64,000 nt of DNA from Diacronema lutheri (GCA_019448385.1 JAGTXO010000057.1:62001-126000); one strand, 5' to 3'; shown: positions 1-10,138, counted from the first letter of the stretch. Translations and numbers: made by a program. Notes: generated by a model from the sequence alone, not told the origin.

Positions 1-2
1 AG

Positions 3-1972
3 GTCGGCGGCGGCTCGCGTGACGACGACAGTCAGTTCGAGCGGTACACGCCGATACACACGGCGCGCGGCTCGCTCGTGTCGGACGAGGGCGCGAGCGC
101 GCACTCTGCTGCGATCGTGCTCGAGCGCGCGCGCACGCGGCTGCCCGCGCACGAGCCGCTGCGCTGGGAGGGCGTCGATGGCGTGCTGCCGACCGCTGCC
201 GAGCTGCGCCTGCTCGACGCGGTGCGGCGAGAAGAAGCGGCGCGCCTTTTTGGCGCCGCGCGGCTCGCGAGGCTCCGCGACGCCGCGACTGCCGCGCGCG
301 CCGCGCGCGAAGCGCTCGCGCGCGAGAAGGCGCGCCACGACGCCGAGCGGCAGGTGGGCGCCTGCGCGCCGCACGCGGAGCGCGCCGCGCGCTGGCGGAG
401 CGACGCGCCGCCGCGGCTCATCCGCGCGTGCGCTCGCGCGCGGCGCGCAGGCGCGTCACGACGCCGACCGCTCGTGGGCTGCGGACGTGGCCTCGCGGAA
501 CGCTGCGAGCGTCTCTGAGCGGGAGCACGCGCGGCTCAGCCTCCTGCACGAGCACACGAAGCGCACGCGCGCGCTGCGCGAGGCTGCGGCGGCAAAGGTG
601 CGGCGCCGCCCTCGCCGCTCGCCGCTCGCCGCTCGCGCCATCGCGCAGCGCGCGCGCGCTCAGCGTGTGCGCCGCACGTTGTGCCGCGTCCTCGCGCCGC
701 GCGCGCAGATCGCGGCGAAGCGGCAGGAGCGGGAGGAGGCGATGCGAATTGCGGGCAAGCGGCGCAAGGAGGAGCGCGAGAAGCGCGGCGCGCAGAGGGG
801 CGCAGTGCGCGCGCCTCCACCCGCCCTCTCGGCGGCGGACTCGGCCGCTGCCAATCGGGTGCGCGCTTTGCATCGCCATGTCGCATTGACCTGCCATGCC
901 GCATTGACCCGCCATTTCGCATCCGATTCCCGCTCACGCGCTCGGCGCACCCGCCGCCCCGCCCCCTGCGCTGCGTGCGGCATAGCGCAAGGTCGCCGCG
1001 CAGGCGGGCGTTGCCTACGGCGAGCGGCGGCCATGCGCTGGTGCGCCCACGGCGGCGGCGGCGGCGGCGGGCGCGGCGCGCAACGAGGGCGCGCGAATTG
1101 AACGCGCCATCGGCAGCGCCGCGACCGCCGCCGCGCCGCCCGCTTGCGCCACGGCTGCGCGCCGGCCCTCGCGCGCGCAGCCGCTCGAGCCCATTAAGAC
1201 GCCGCCCGCGCTGCTCCCGACCGCCATTTCGCCCGTGCGCCGGCGGCTGTCGGCCGGAAAGGCGGGCGCCGCGCCGTCGCCGCGCCTGCGCGCGGCCCAC
1301 CTCACGCGCGCGCGAGGCCACACGACCGCGCTCGCGCCAATCCGCGCACTCGCGCGGCCGCCTGACGCGGCAGGTCGTGTCGCGCGCGCAGCTTCGCTCG
1401 GCGAGGGCGGGTCGCCGGTGGCCGCGCCGCTCAGGGCAAGCGCGGGCGCGGCCGGGCTGGTCGAGAACGCTCGCTGCGCGCGTCGCGGCTCCGTCACGCC
1501 CGTCGTGCTCGAGCCGCAGGCGCGCGCGCGCGCCACGTCGCTCACAGCCGCGCACGCTCGTTCGTTGAGCGAATGGCGAGGCGACCTTGCGCACGCCCGT
1601 TCGTTGGCCGGCGGCGCGGCCGCGCTGGCGGCGAATGGCGGCAACGACGCGCCGCGCTCGGTGCGCGGTGGCGGAGGGGGCGTCGACGGCGGTCAGCTAC
1701 TCCCGCGTCGGATGCCGTTCCCGCTGCCGATCGACGACTCGGACCATGAGCTCTCAGCGTCGGAGCGCGAGGCGGGCTCGTCGCTCGAGGCGAGCGGCGA
1801 GCTCCCCGCCGGCGCGCTTCTCGAGCTGCGCGAGCCCGACGGCGACGCGATCGCGTTGCCGCGCACGCGCCGGCCGATCGCAGAGCTGGGCGACGAGCCG
1901 CCGCGGGTGCCGGCGTCGCGCAGGCCGCGCGCGCGCAACGCCCGGCTTCCGTCGCTTGGCGCAGTGGCGGGC

Positions 1973-2006
<34 letters not shown>

Positions 2007-2122
2007 TGGGCTTGTCCAACCGGCCGAGCGTGCCGAGCTCGCGCGGCTCGTCGCGCGATGGCGCAGAGGCGCAACGTCGCAGCCTCGTGGGGTCCGTTCG
2101 AAATTCGAGCGGTTCCGGATGA
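3..2122 (+). CDS. Coiled-coil protein, 5' end outside window
   Basis: Four phase-consistent exons: 3-353 (open to the window edge, so the true start lies upstream), 451-597, 709-804 and 1004-2122, stop TGA. Donors are GTGGGC, GTGCGG and GTGCGC; acceptors end in GCAG. The first three exons encode charged helices rich in Ala, Arg, Glu and Lys (for example LDAVRREEAARLFGAARLAR and RQEREEAMRIAGKRRKEERE), likely coiled coil. The last exon is long and disordered, Pro/Ser/Arg-rich, with an (AG)n run near residue 290 of that exon. I do not recognise the family; the helical-then-disordered layout would suit a cytoskeletal or ciliary protein, but nothing proves it. It ends tail-to-tail with the F-box/WD40 gene. 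Confidence 0.6.
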
Positions 2123-2434
2123 GGCGGCCACTCGAAATTGCTTCGCCCTTCGGATTTTTATTGCTCCGCCCCTCGGAACCGCTTTGCCACGGCTCGCCGT
2201 CTCGTGCGGCACGAGCTCGTTCGTGCGGCCCGTCGACGTCGCGGCGCGCGGTCGCATCATCGCGCTCGTCCTGCGGCCACGCTCCGCCCCGCTCGCTTTG
2301 TGTGCACGCAGCGTTTGACGGCGTCGATCCACGGCGTGATTTGAGGCTTCCCAGCAATTACGTAGGCATCGAGACGCAGTGGTGGCTGTGCTAGTCGTCA
2401 TCACAGCGGATGAGGTGCCTCACACGTGACTTCG
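2123..2434. other. Convergent intergenic spacer
   Basis: This 312-bp spacer lies between two 3' ends. It is less GC-rich than the flanks, with no convincing ORF, RNA gene or repeat. It probably holds both 3' UTRs. Confidence 0.5.
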
Positions 2435-4765
2435 TCATTGTGGCCGTGAGGTGCGCTTGAAGCACTGCGCGGGCAAGTTGCGAGCTGGCTTGGTGCGAGC
2501 AGACTTGGCGCCGCGGCGCGCCTCCGCCTGCTCTTCCTCGTCCGGCTGCCCGTCGAGGCGGTAGCGCCACGCGTCGCTGCCCTTCGCCCCACCGCCCACG
2601 ACGAGCAGCCCCTCCTGCGCGGCGAAGCAACCGACCGTCGCGCCGGCGGCCGGCGAGGGCAGCGTCGCGACGGGCACGGCGGACGACGGCGCGCGCGCGG
2701 ACGCGACGCGGCGCACGTCATACACGCACAGCCCGTCGCCCGAGGCGGGCGCGAGGAGCAGCGCGCCACAGAGGCTGCTACCATCGTCAAGGTGCACCCA
2801 GCGCGCGTCGCTCGCGCCCACGCCCGTGCGGCCGCCCATGCGCACAGCCGCCGCGCAGCCGCGCTCGCCCGCAACGCGCACGTCCCACAACGCGACGACG
2901 CCGCCGTCCATCGCCGCGGCGAGCACGCCCCACGTCTGGCTGTAGCTGAGCAACCGGGATGGCGGCGGTGTGCCGCGCGCCGAGCCGCCGCCCTCCCTGC
3001 CGCCCGCGATGGCCGCGCCCGCACCGCGCGTGTGCGCGTGCTGCGCGGCCGCCACGCCGTCCGCGCCGAGCGAGAGGCGAGCGGAAAGCGCGTCGCAGAG
3101 CGCGCCGTCGGCAAGCGCGTCGCTGGCGCTGCCGCTCGGCGCGCCGTCCGGAAGGTCCGGAAGGTCCGGAAGGTCCGGAAGGTCGCTCTCCCAAAGCGAC
3201 GCGCGCGCGGCCGCGTCGGCCGGCCGCCATGCGCTGACGGATGCGCCAGCCCAGTGAGCCTCCCAGTTTGCACTCCAGATTGCCGGCGCGTCCGGGACGC
3301 CGCGCGCCGCCGCGAGGTCGTACACGCCGACCGCGCCGGCCGTCGCGGCGCACACGCATGCCACAGGCCCCGGCGCGACGCTGCGCGTCCAGCCGCGCGC
3401 CACGCAGCCGCGCGCCACGCGGTGAAGAGGTCAGGTGGTCGGGCGCGGTCAGCGCGCGGTGGGCGCGGTGCGCGGAGCGCGCGACGGCCGGGCGCTTTGC
3501 CCACGCCGTGCGCGGCGGGCGGCCGCGCGCTCACCTGATCAGGTCGCCATCGGCTGCGATCAACTCGGGCATTGCAAGCGCCACGCGCTCCGCGTCCGCC
3601 GGCGGCCACAACGAGCTGCGCACGACGCACAAGGATACGGCGCGCGCGCTCGTCGAGACGACGGCGATGCTTGGGTCGGCGCGGTCACCGAGCGGCACGA
3701 GCGCGAGACTGCGCACCGGCGCGTTGGTGCGGTGCAGCGCGTGCGGCGCGAAGTGCGCGTCGACGGAGAAGACGTACACGCCGCCGCACGCGTCGCCCAC
3801 CGCAACGACGCCGCCCGCCCCTGTGGCGCACGCGCTCAACTCGTGTCGGGCGAGGTGCGTGCCAAGCCGCCGACCAGTCCGGGCCTCCCACAGCCGCACG
3901 AGCCGTCCGGCGTGTATGCTCACGCCGAGCGCGCCCTCGAGGTCGAGGCCTGTCATCGCGCCAAGCGGCAGCGCCAGCGGCGCGGTCCGCCCAACCTCGC
4001 TGCCGGCAGCGGCAGAGGCCGGCGCGAGCGGGCGAGGGCGCGCGGGGGGAGGGGGGGGAGAAGTTGAGCGCGCAGGCGGCCGCTTGAGCGCACGGGCGCG
4101 CGCCGCGTGCGGATGGGGAGCGAACGCGGCGCACCGCCAGCGGTGGAGCTGCGCCTCGCTGCCCACGACGCGCGCTCTGCGCTCGCGCTCGCCGTCGGCG
4201 GTGAAGAGCGCGCTGCGCGGGACGCGCCCGTCGCCGATCCCACCAACGCGCCGCGCGTCACTCTCCGCCGTCCTGCGCGCGTGCGGAGCGGCACGGCCGG
4301 ATGGCAGGCACTGCGGGATGCGGCGCGTCATTTCTGCGCTCGCGCGCGGCGGGGAACGGGCCCGTGTCGGTGATCGTGGCGATCGCGCGGTGCGCACCCG
4401 AAGAGAGTGTTGTCGAGCCGCGCCCACAGCTCCGCATGCGTCGCGATCCGCGCGAGTCCGGAGCACGCGCACGCCGCCGCGCACGCGCTGCGCCCGTCAA
4501 GGTTGAAAAGGACGTTTAGCCACAGCTCCTCGCTGAGCTGGTCGTAGCCCGCTAGCGCCGGACGGCTCTCGCCATCCGCACCTGGCGCGGCCGCGCGCCG
4601 CGCATCGTCTGCCTGCAGCTGTTGCGCGGCCGCGGCAGCGGCTGCCGCGGCCGCGCGGCGCGCGCGGCGATTGTCAATTGCGGCGCTCTGCGAGGGCGAG
4701 GGATCGCCCTGCGCTGGCGACGCGTCCTCAGTTCCTCTCGCCTCGCTCCGCTTGCCCTTCGCCAT
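2435..4765 (-). CDS. F-box/WD40-type protein
   Basis: Exons on the minus strand: 4765-4398, 4272-4135, 3999-3535 and 3380-2435, giving 638 aa; all joins keep phase (donors GTGCGC, GTGCGC, GTGAGC). The N-terminus is a basic and Ala-rich leader followed by an F-box-like helix set (LSEELWLNVLFNLDGRSACA, then a WARLDNTLF ending) at about residues 80-122. The rest holds WD40-like beta-strand repeats (RLVRLWEARTGRRLGTHLAR; GVLAAAMDGGVVALWDVR; DGLCVYDVRR). F-box/WD proteins normally act as substrate receptors of SCF ubiquitin ligases; that role is inferred. An Asp-Leu-Pro tandem repeat lies inside the propeller region. Start chosen at the first Met before the F-box. Confidence 0.75.
3147..3184. repeat. 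9-bp coding minisatellite (DLP repeat)
   Basis: About four tandem copies of GTCCGGAAG, read on the minus strand as Asp-Leu-Pro units inside the F-box/WD40 protein. The copies are nearly identical, suggesting recent slippage. Confidence 0.8.
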
Positions 4766-4900
4766 TTGCGCGGCCCTTCAAATCGCGCCCATTGACGGGC
4801 GTCACTCGACCTGCTATTCACTCACACACAGACAGTCGCGGGCACTTCTGCCGGAAAAGGCCCCGGGCTGCGCGCGGCGGGCGCGGCCGCTGCTGGTCGC

Positions 4901-4954
4901 CTCAGACCCGCGCCGCGCGAGCACGCGGCTCGCGCTTGAGGCGCAGGTCGTCAT
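4901..4954 (-). promoter_or_regulatory. SECIS element (type II-like) in 3' UTR
   Basis: On the minus strand, about 40 nt after the selenoprotein stop, the RNA reads AUGA (4954-4951), C, then the stem arm GACCUGCGCC (4949-4940), internal UCAA (4939-4936), mini-stem GCGCGAGC (4935-4928), loop CGCGU, GCUCGCGC (4922-4915), the return arm GGCGCGGGUC (4914-4905) and UGAG (4904-4901). The 10-bp stem has a single G-U wobble and the 8-bp mini-stem is perfect. AUGA/UGA quartet, about 10-bp stem, unpaired AA and an apical mini-stem are the hallmarks of a eukaryotic type II SECIS. It would recruit the Sec insertion machinery for the UGA at 6083-6081. Confidence 0.85.
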
Positions 4955-4994
4955 GTGCGCAGCGGTTGCGCCATGCCGTGCCGGCCCCCGGTCC

Positions 4995-6221
4995 CTAGGC
5001 TGCCGCGCGCGCGAGCGCGCGCGAGAGCGCATCCACGTACCCGCCGTCGTACTGCTCGGCATGCCGCTCAAACTCGGCGGCGACGCGCGCGGCCGCGTCC
5101 GCCCCGATCGCACCGGCGCCGAGCAGCGCGCGCACGCCGTCGAGCAGCAGCGCGTGATCGGCGAGGTGCGAGCGGCGCGCGCCGGCGGCGGCGGAAAAGC
5201 CGGCGGACGCGGGCGCGTCGCGCGCGTGACCGTACACGTGCGCGTCGAGCAGCGCCTCCTCGTGCGCAAAATGGCGCTCGTACTCGTCGAGGAGCGCAGT
5301 GGCGGCGGCGGGCGTGCGCTCGGCGGCGAGGCGCTCGAGCGCGGCCGCGCACGCCTCGTGCTCGGCGTCGAGCTCGGGCACGAGCACGGACGGCACGCTC
5401 ACGCGGCGCGCGGACTCAACCGCGCGCTCGGCGTCCGAGCCCGTCTTGCCCTTCTTGGCAGCGCCGCTCGCGCCTTCGCCGGTCGCAGCGCCGTCGCCGG
5501 CTGCCGCGCCGCGCTTTGGCAGAGCGCACGCGCTGCTCGCGCACGCGCCGTCCGCGCTGCCGCCGCCGCCGCCGGTAGGTTCGAGCGCCTCGAGGTTGCC
5601 CAGCTTGATGCTCAGCGTCTCGCCGCCCACGCTCACCGCGCACCGACCGCCCGCGTCCGCCGGAGCGACGCACACGCCCTCGAGCCCGTTCAGATCGGCA
5701 CGAGAGACGAGGCCGGAGACGCGCACGGACGCGCCGGCGCGCGGGCCCGATGCGGGCGGCGCGGATGCGCTAAGCAGCGCGTCGAGCAGCGTCTCGACGT
5801 ACTCGAACGCGCGCTGCCGCACCTCGAGGAACGCCGGGGACGATTTGCACACGACCGTGCCCTTCGAGTCGAGCACGATCAGACCGTTGCAGCCGAGCTG
5901 GCCCCATGTGGGCATGTCGTCCTCCTCGACCCACGTGTTCACGCACGTGCGCAGCTTGAGCTTCCGCCCAAAGTCGCCCGCGAGCTCCGGCCCTGCGCAG
6001 GAGACGCACACGAAGCGCGCCGCGTCGCCGTACGCGACCGCCCAGCGCTCCATCTGCTCGGCGCAGGGCCAGCACCCGCCTCATCCGGTGTACAGGTGGA
6101 TGACGGTCGGCTGCCCGTTCGGGCGCAACCCCGACAGGTTGACCGCGCGCATCGTCGGCCGCCCCTCCTTGGTGACGAGCATGAGGCGCTCGACCGGCGC
6201 GGCAAGGTTGGCCGCCGACAT
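4995..6221 (-). CDS. Selenoprotein: thioredoxin-like plus hemerythrin fusion
   Basis: One exon, 408 codons, with an in-frame TGA at codon 47 (6083-6081) read as selenocysteine. The N-terminal half has a thioredoxin-like fold: strand PTVIHLYTG, then U-G-G-C-W-P-C (U47, C50, C53), then MPTWGQLGCNGLIVLDSKG, which supplies the cis-Pro/strand region. The C-terminal half is a hemerythrin domain with the full diiron set: an early AEH, HFAHEE (H-x3-E), SHLADH (H-x3-H) and HAEQYD (H-x4-D). Inferred role: a redox protein that couples Sec/Cys chemistry to O2 or metal sensing. The reading frame is intact through the TGA on both sides, and a strong SECIS follows the stop. A 51-nt intron removing the TGA is possible on paper but would delete the CWPC motif. 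Starts 8 bp from the divergent carrier gene. Confidence 0.85.
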
Positions 6222-6229
6222 TTTTCTTT

Positions 6230-7186
6230 GTGCTCGAATATCCGTTCAGCATGGTGCCCGTCGTCCTCACCGCCGCGCTCTTCGGACACGGGCAAGGTGG
6301 AGAGGCGGAGGTGCACGCCGCGCCGTCGGCGCTTATGCGCGGGCTTGTCGGTGGCGCGGCATACGGTCTCACGGTGGCCGCCGTCTCGCACCCATTCGAC
6401 ACGATCAAAGCCCGGCTACAGGCGGGCCAGCCGCCGCTCTTTTCGCGGAGCGGCGGCGCGGCGCTGTACGCGGGCGTCGGGCCCGCGACGGTCGCGTCGG
6501 TGCTGTTCCGCACGATCCCATTTGTTGGGTACGAGGCGGTTACGTCGACCCTCCGCGCGCGGCATATCCTCGACAACGCGCCGCTCGCCGTCGCCTTCCT
6601 CGGCGGCGCGGTCGGTGGCGTGCTGCGCGGATGCGCCGAGACGCCCGCCGAGCTCGTCAAGACTCGGCAGCAGCTCGGGCTGCCGTGGACAAGCACATCG
6701 CTCCTGCTTGGCCTGCGCAGCACGTGTGTGCGCAACGCCTGGCTGCTTGGACTCTACTGGGTGCTCTTCGAGGCGACGCGTCCGGCACGCGCCGGACTGC
6801 CGCCCGTCGTTGACAGCTTCGTGGCGGGCGGCATGTGCTCGGTGGGCGCCTGGGCGCTCGTCTACCCGCTCGACACGGCCAAGTTGCGCATCCAGGCGGG
6901 CAAAAGCGTGCACCCCGGCGGCGGCGTTGGCGCCGAGCTCGCCGCCGTCTACCGCGCGTCGGGCGTGCGCGGCCTCTACCGCGGGCTGGGCTCCGGGCTC
7001 GCGCGCGTGTTACTCGCAAACGGGTTGGGCATGGTGGCGTACGCGCAGGTGCAAAGCGCGCTGGGTGCGCGCGGCGGGCCGGCCGGCGTCGGACCGCGCG
7101 CGGCCGCACCGCGCGCGCTTGGCAGTCGGGCGGAATCTGATCCAGCGGCAGCTGCGCATTTGACTACCCGCGCCCATTGGAGATAA
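6230..7186 (+). CDS. Mitochondrial carrier family (SLC25) protein
   Basis: Intronless, 318 aa (311 if it starts at the Met at 6251). Three repeats carry the carrier signature: PFDTIKARLQ (about residues 50-60), PAELVKTRQQ (about 142-152; the Asp is replaced by Glu) and PLDTAKLRIQ (about 215-225). Each is followed by a G-x-G/GL segment such as GVRGLYRGLGSGLARVLLAN. Six membrane helices and length fit the family. The substrate cannot be read by eye; the overall look (GGAAYGLTVAAVSHPFDT, then CAETPAELVKTRQQ) is compatible with an S-adenosylmethionine-type or amino-acid-type carrier, but I do not assign one. The C-terminal 40 residues are extra and low-complexity. Confidence 0.9.
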   Translation: MLEYPFSMVPVVLTAALFGHGQGGEAEVHAAPSALMRGLVGGAAYGLTVAAVSHPFDTIKARLQAGQPPLFSRSGGAALYAGVGPATVASVLFRTIPFVGYEAVTSTLRARHILDNAPLAVAFLGGAVGGVLRGCAETPAELVKTRQQLGLPWTSTSLLLGLRSTCVRNAWLLGLYWVLFEATRPARAGLPPVVDSFVAGGMCSVGAWALVYPLDTAKLRIQAGKSVHPGGGVGAELAAVYRASGVRGLYRGLGSGLARVLLANGLGMVAYAQVQSALGARGGPAGVGPRAAAPRALGSRAESDPAAAAHLTTRAHWR

Positions 7187-7270
7187 AGTCGCCTTCATCG
7201 CGCCGTCGCCTCGGCTTGCAAAGCCGGCGGTGACCCCCGAGGCCGCCTCATTATTTTTGGTTGAGTCCGT

Positions 7271-8849
7271 TCACGCGGGTACAATCTCGTCATCGGAGAT
7301 CGGCCGGTTAAGGTTGAGCTCGCGCAGCCGCCTCTCCTGGTAGTACTCCTTGCCGCCGTTGAGCGCGCGTTCCTCCTCCAGCCAGCGCATGCTGTCGAGC
7401 AGCGCCGCGCGCTCGCCGACGCGCAGCGCGGCCATCCGTGCGCTGCGCGAACCGTCCGAGGCGGCGGCAGCGGCCGCGTCGGCCTGCGCGTCGCCGCACA
7501 TGGCCGTGACCGCCGCGGTGCACAGCTCGATGCCCAGGCCGCACGCCTCGTCCTCGTTGAGCCGCGAGAAGGGCGCCGCGAGGTGCTGCGGCCAGAGGTC
7601 GGCCGCGAAGACGGGCTCGAGGATGAAGGCGTCGCCACCTGCGGGAGAAAGAGGCGGCGCACGGACAGGGGAAAAGGCGGTCACGTCGAGGGTCGATGCG
7701 CTGCCGCATCGCAACACGCGCACGCGTGCGCGCGCGTCGCGCGACGTCGCGCTGCGCGCGCGCCGCACCGCGCAGCGCGACCAGGCGCAGGTACTTGAGC
7801 AGCTCTTCGCGCTCGAGCGCGCCCGAGCGCAGCGTCCACAGCTGGCTCGTGGAGAGCCCCGCTTGCGAGAGCACCTCCGCTTTGTCGGCGAGCAGCCGGT
7901 CGGACGGCGGCACAACGAGGCGCAGTTCGCACTCGCCCGACCGGCCGACGGGCAACCGGCCGTGCGCCCACAGGCACTCCGCGGGACTGAGGTCGGCCTC
8001 GAGCGCGAGCGGCGCGCCCGGCCGCGCGCCCTCACGCGCGACGAGCACCGCCGCGCCCGGCTTGGCCGCGCCACCGCCGCCGCCAAAGAAGCTGAAACCG
8101 CCAGCGCTCGGCTGGCGGCGTTCCGCCGACGCACTCGCGCCGCGCGCGCTGCCAGAGCGCGCGACGTCGCCGACGCCGGGCGCGAGGACGAGCTTGCCGT
8201 CGAGGCGCACGGCGCGCGAGAGCGCCACCGCGTGCGCCCACGCGTACCGCTGCGGCGAGTAGACGTGCGGCGGGAAGAGATCGGGCGCCTGCGCAAACGG
8301 GCCGGCGCTGAGCCATGCGTAGTCGGCCGCGAGCTCGGCGAGGAGCGCGCGCACGGGCAGCGTGGTGGACGCAGAGAGCTCGGCCTGCTCGGCGTCGCTC
8401 CACAGCAACGGCACGTCCAAGCTCCCCTCGCCCGCCGGCGGCAGCGCGCGGATGTACCCGGCCCACGGCGACGCGTCGGCCAAGAAGCTCTCGTGGAGCA
8501 GCGCGAGCGCGAGCGGCGCGTGCTCGCCCGCGGCCATTGGCCAGCCGTCGAGGAAGCTGCCGACCACGTTGGCACGCAGACTCGCCTCGCTCAGGTGCAG
8601 CGCGTCCGGCACCGACACGAGCTCCTCCCCCGGCCGCGCGTCGCGCTGCAGCTCGAGCAGCCCGTCGCGCTGCTGCGCCACGCCGCTGACGGTCGCGCCG
8701 GACGCGCGCAGCCAGTCGACGAGCGCGCCGTCGGCCATGCGCACCGCACCACGCGACCGGTGCAGCACGCGGCCCGGGGCGCGCCCCGCCGCCACGCCCC
8801 ACGCGCCCGGCGCGAGCGCGAGTGCCAGCGCGAAGACCGCACGCGCCAT
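7271..8849 (-). CDS. Rubisco LSMT-like SET-domain protein, degenerate, probably plastid-targeted
   Basis: Exons 8849-7769 and 7638-7271 give 482 aa; donor GTGCGG, acceptor CCGCAG. Residues 1-20 (MARAVFALALALAPGAWG) look like a signal peptide, followed by an Arg-rich stretch, as in bipartite leaders for complex plastids. The body follows the LSMT/SETD3-type SET family: ALVDWLRASGA near the N-terminus, PLALALLHE, SPWAGYIRALP, YAWAHAVALSRAV, then the C-terminal helical substrate-binding region. However, the usual Asn-His pair after the SR motif and the SYG/YGF segment are not there; the region reads LVLAPGVGDVARSG and LSPAECLWAHGRL. It may be a non-catalytic paralogue. Head-to-head with IST1, 78 bp apart. 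Confidence 0.75.
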
Positions 8850-8927
8850 CCTGCCGACCCCTCGACGAGACGAAGTAGAAGGTCGGGTCGGGCGCTCCCG
8901 CGCCCGTCGGCCAGGCCCGGAAAGGAC

Positions 8928-10001
8928 ATGTTCAGGTCGGCGCCGCGCTTCGACGGCAACAAGTGCAAGGTGATGCTCAAGATGCTGACCAACCGCTTCA
9001 AGCTGCTCGAGGCTAAGAAGCTCAACCTCAAGAAGCAGGCGCAGCGCTCGGTCGCCAGCTTGCTGCGCGAGGGCAAGTCCGAATCGGCGCGCATCCAGGT
9101 TGAGCACATCATCCGCGAGGACTTCACGATCGAGGTGTACGAGATCCTGCGGCAGCACGTGGACCTGCTGCTCGCGCGCTTCGCCGTCGTCCAGAACGAG
9201 GCCGAGCCGCGCAAGGAGGTACAGGAGTCGGTATGCACGATCATCTACGCCGGCTGGCTGCTCGGCGGAGAAATCGCCGAGCTCAAGGTGCTCTACGAGC
9301 AGCTCGCAACCAAGTACGGCAAGCCGTTCGTAGACGAGGTGACCAAGAACTCGGGCCTGTACATCAACCCGCGCGTCCTGCGCAAGCTGCAGTACGACAT
9401 CCCGGAGCCGGCGCTCGTCGAGACGTACCTCATCGAGATCGCGAGGGCGCACCGCGTCGACTGGCAGCCCGTGCAGCCGGTGGGTGCAGGCGCGGCTGTA
9501 CCAGCGCCTATCGACGTGAACGAGCTCGAGGCGTTGAGAGCAGAACACGCCGCGCCCGCGCCTGCGCTCACCGCCGCCGTCGCCGAACCACCTGTCGCGG
9601 CGGCCGCCGCAATGTCGGGCGCCCCGGCGCACGTTGAGGCCGCGCCTGTCGCGGCCGGAGCGCAGCGGCTCGGGGTCGCGCAGCCGCCCGTCGGCATCGT
9701 CCTCGGCATCGTCGTCGATGGCCGTATAGTCCCCGCGGAGGGGGCGCCCGCGCCCGCGCCGAGCGCGCCGCTCGCACCGGCAGCCTCGCCGCCCGCACCC
9801 GCACCCGCACCTCCGTCGATGGGCGCGCCCATGGCCGCAGCCATGGGCGGTCCGGTGGTGCAGCCGTCGCCGCCGCCGCCGTCGGCCGCCACCAAGCCGG
9901 CGCCCGTGCTGCCCGTCGCGTCGCCGCAGCCCCCGCCGGCGAAGCCCGCGAATGGCGATGACGAGTTGGCGCGCAGGCTAGCGGCGCTCAAGGCACGCTG
10001 A
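8928..10001 (+). CDS. IST1: IST1-like ESCRT-III regulator
   Basis: Single exon, 357 aa. Residues 1-180 form the all-helical IST1 domain (FDGNKCKVMLKMLTNRFKLL near the start, then NLKKQAQRSVASLLREGKSE, IQVEHIIREDF, EILRQHVDLLLARF, then PRVLRKLQYDIPEPALVETYLIEIA). It is followed by a Pro/Ala-rich linker of about 150 residues and a short C-terminal helix (DDELARRLAALKAR) that resembles a MIT-interacting motif. IST1 binds CHMP1 and Vps4 and tunes membrane scission in multivesicular-body formation and cytokinesis. Start fixed by the conserved N-terminus; upstream codons in the same frame belong to antisense of the SET gene. Confidence 0.95.
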   Translation: MFRSAPRFDGNKCKVMLKMLTNRFKLLEAKKLNLKKQAQRSVASLLREGKSESARIQVEHIIREDFTIEVYEILRQHVDLLLARFAVVQNEAEPRKEVQESVCTIIYAGWLLGGEIAELKVLYEQLATKYGKPFVDEVTKNSGLYINPRVLRKLQYDIPEPALVETYLIEIARAHRVDWQPVQPVGAGAAVPAPIDVNELEALRAEHAAPAPALTAAVAEPPVAAAAAMSGAPAHVEAAPVAAGAQRLGVAQPPVGIVLGIVVDGRIVPAEGAPAPAPSAPLAPAASPPAPAPAPPSMGAPMAAAMGGPVVQPSPPPPSAATKPAPVLPVASPQPPPAKPANGDDELARRLAALKAR

Positions 10002-10022
10002 TGACCGCCGCACCTGGCCGAT

Positions 10023-10138
10023 GGCCGTGTCTGACGGCCGTGCAAACGGCTGACTACCGTTTGCGTGTCTGAGGTGGGTGGAGCTCCACCCACCTCACGC
10101 TTCCGGAAGCGACGTCGCGTGTCTGAGGTGGGTGGAGC
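10023..10138. repeat. Cluster of hairpins and a 22-bp direct repeat between two 3' ends
   Basis: Three consecutive inverted repeats follow the IST1 stop: GGCCGT/ACGGCC (10023-10039), GCAAACGG/CCGTTTGC (10041-10063) and a perfect 26-bp palindrome at 10071-10096 with half-site GAGGTGGGTGGAG. A 22-bp segment at 10063-10084 recurs exactly at 10117-10138. The cluster sits in a tail-to-tail spacer and could act in 3' end formation or be a mobile-element scar. Confidence 0.8.

Noticed and set aside
6081-6131. A 51-nt intron (GTCATC...GAGCAG) that would remove the UGA in the selenoprotein
   Set aside because: It is phase-compatible, but it is shorter than the other introns placed here and would delete the thioredoxin strand and CWPC motif. 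The SECIS downstream supports read-through instead.
4671-7163. An 830-codon plus-strand frame across the selenoprotein region
   Set aside because: Antisense shadow of the thioredoxin-hemerythrin gene and out of frame with the carrier; composition only.
7187-7270. tRNA-like hairpins between the carrier and SET genes
   Set aside because: A short CGGCTT/AAGCCG hairpin is present, but there is no cloverleaf, T-arm consensus or anticodon arm.
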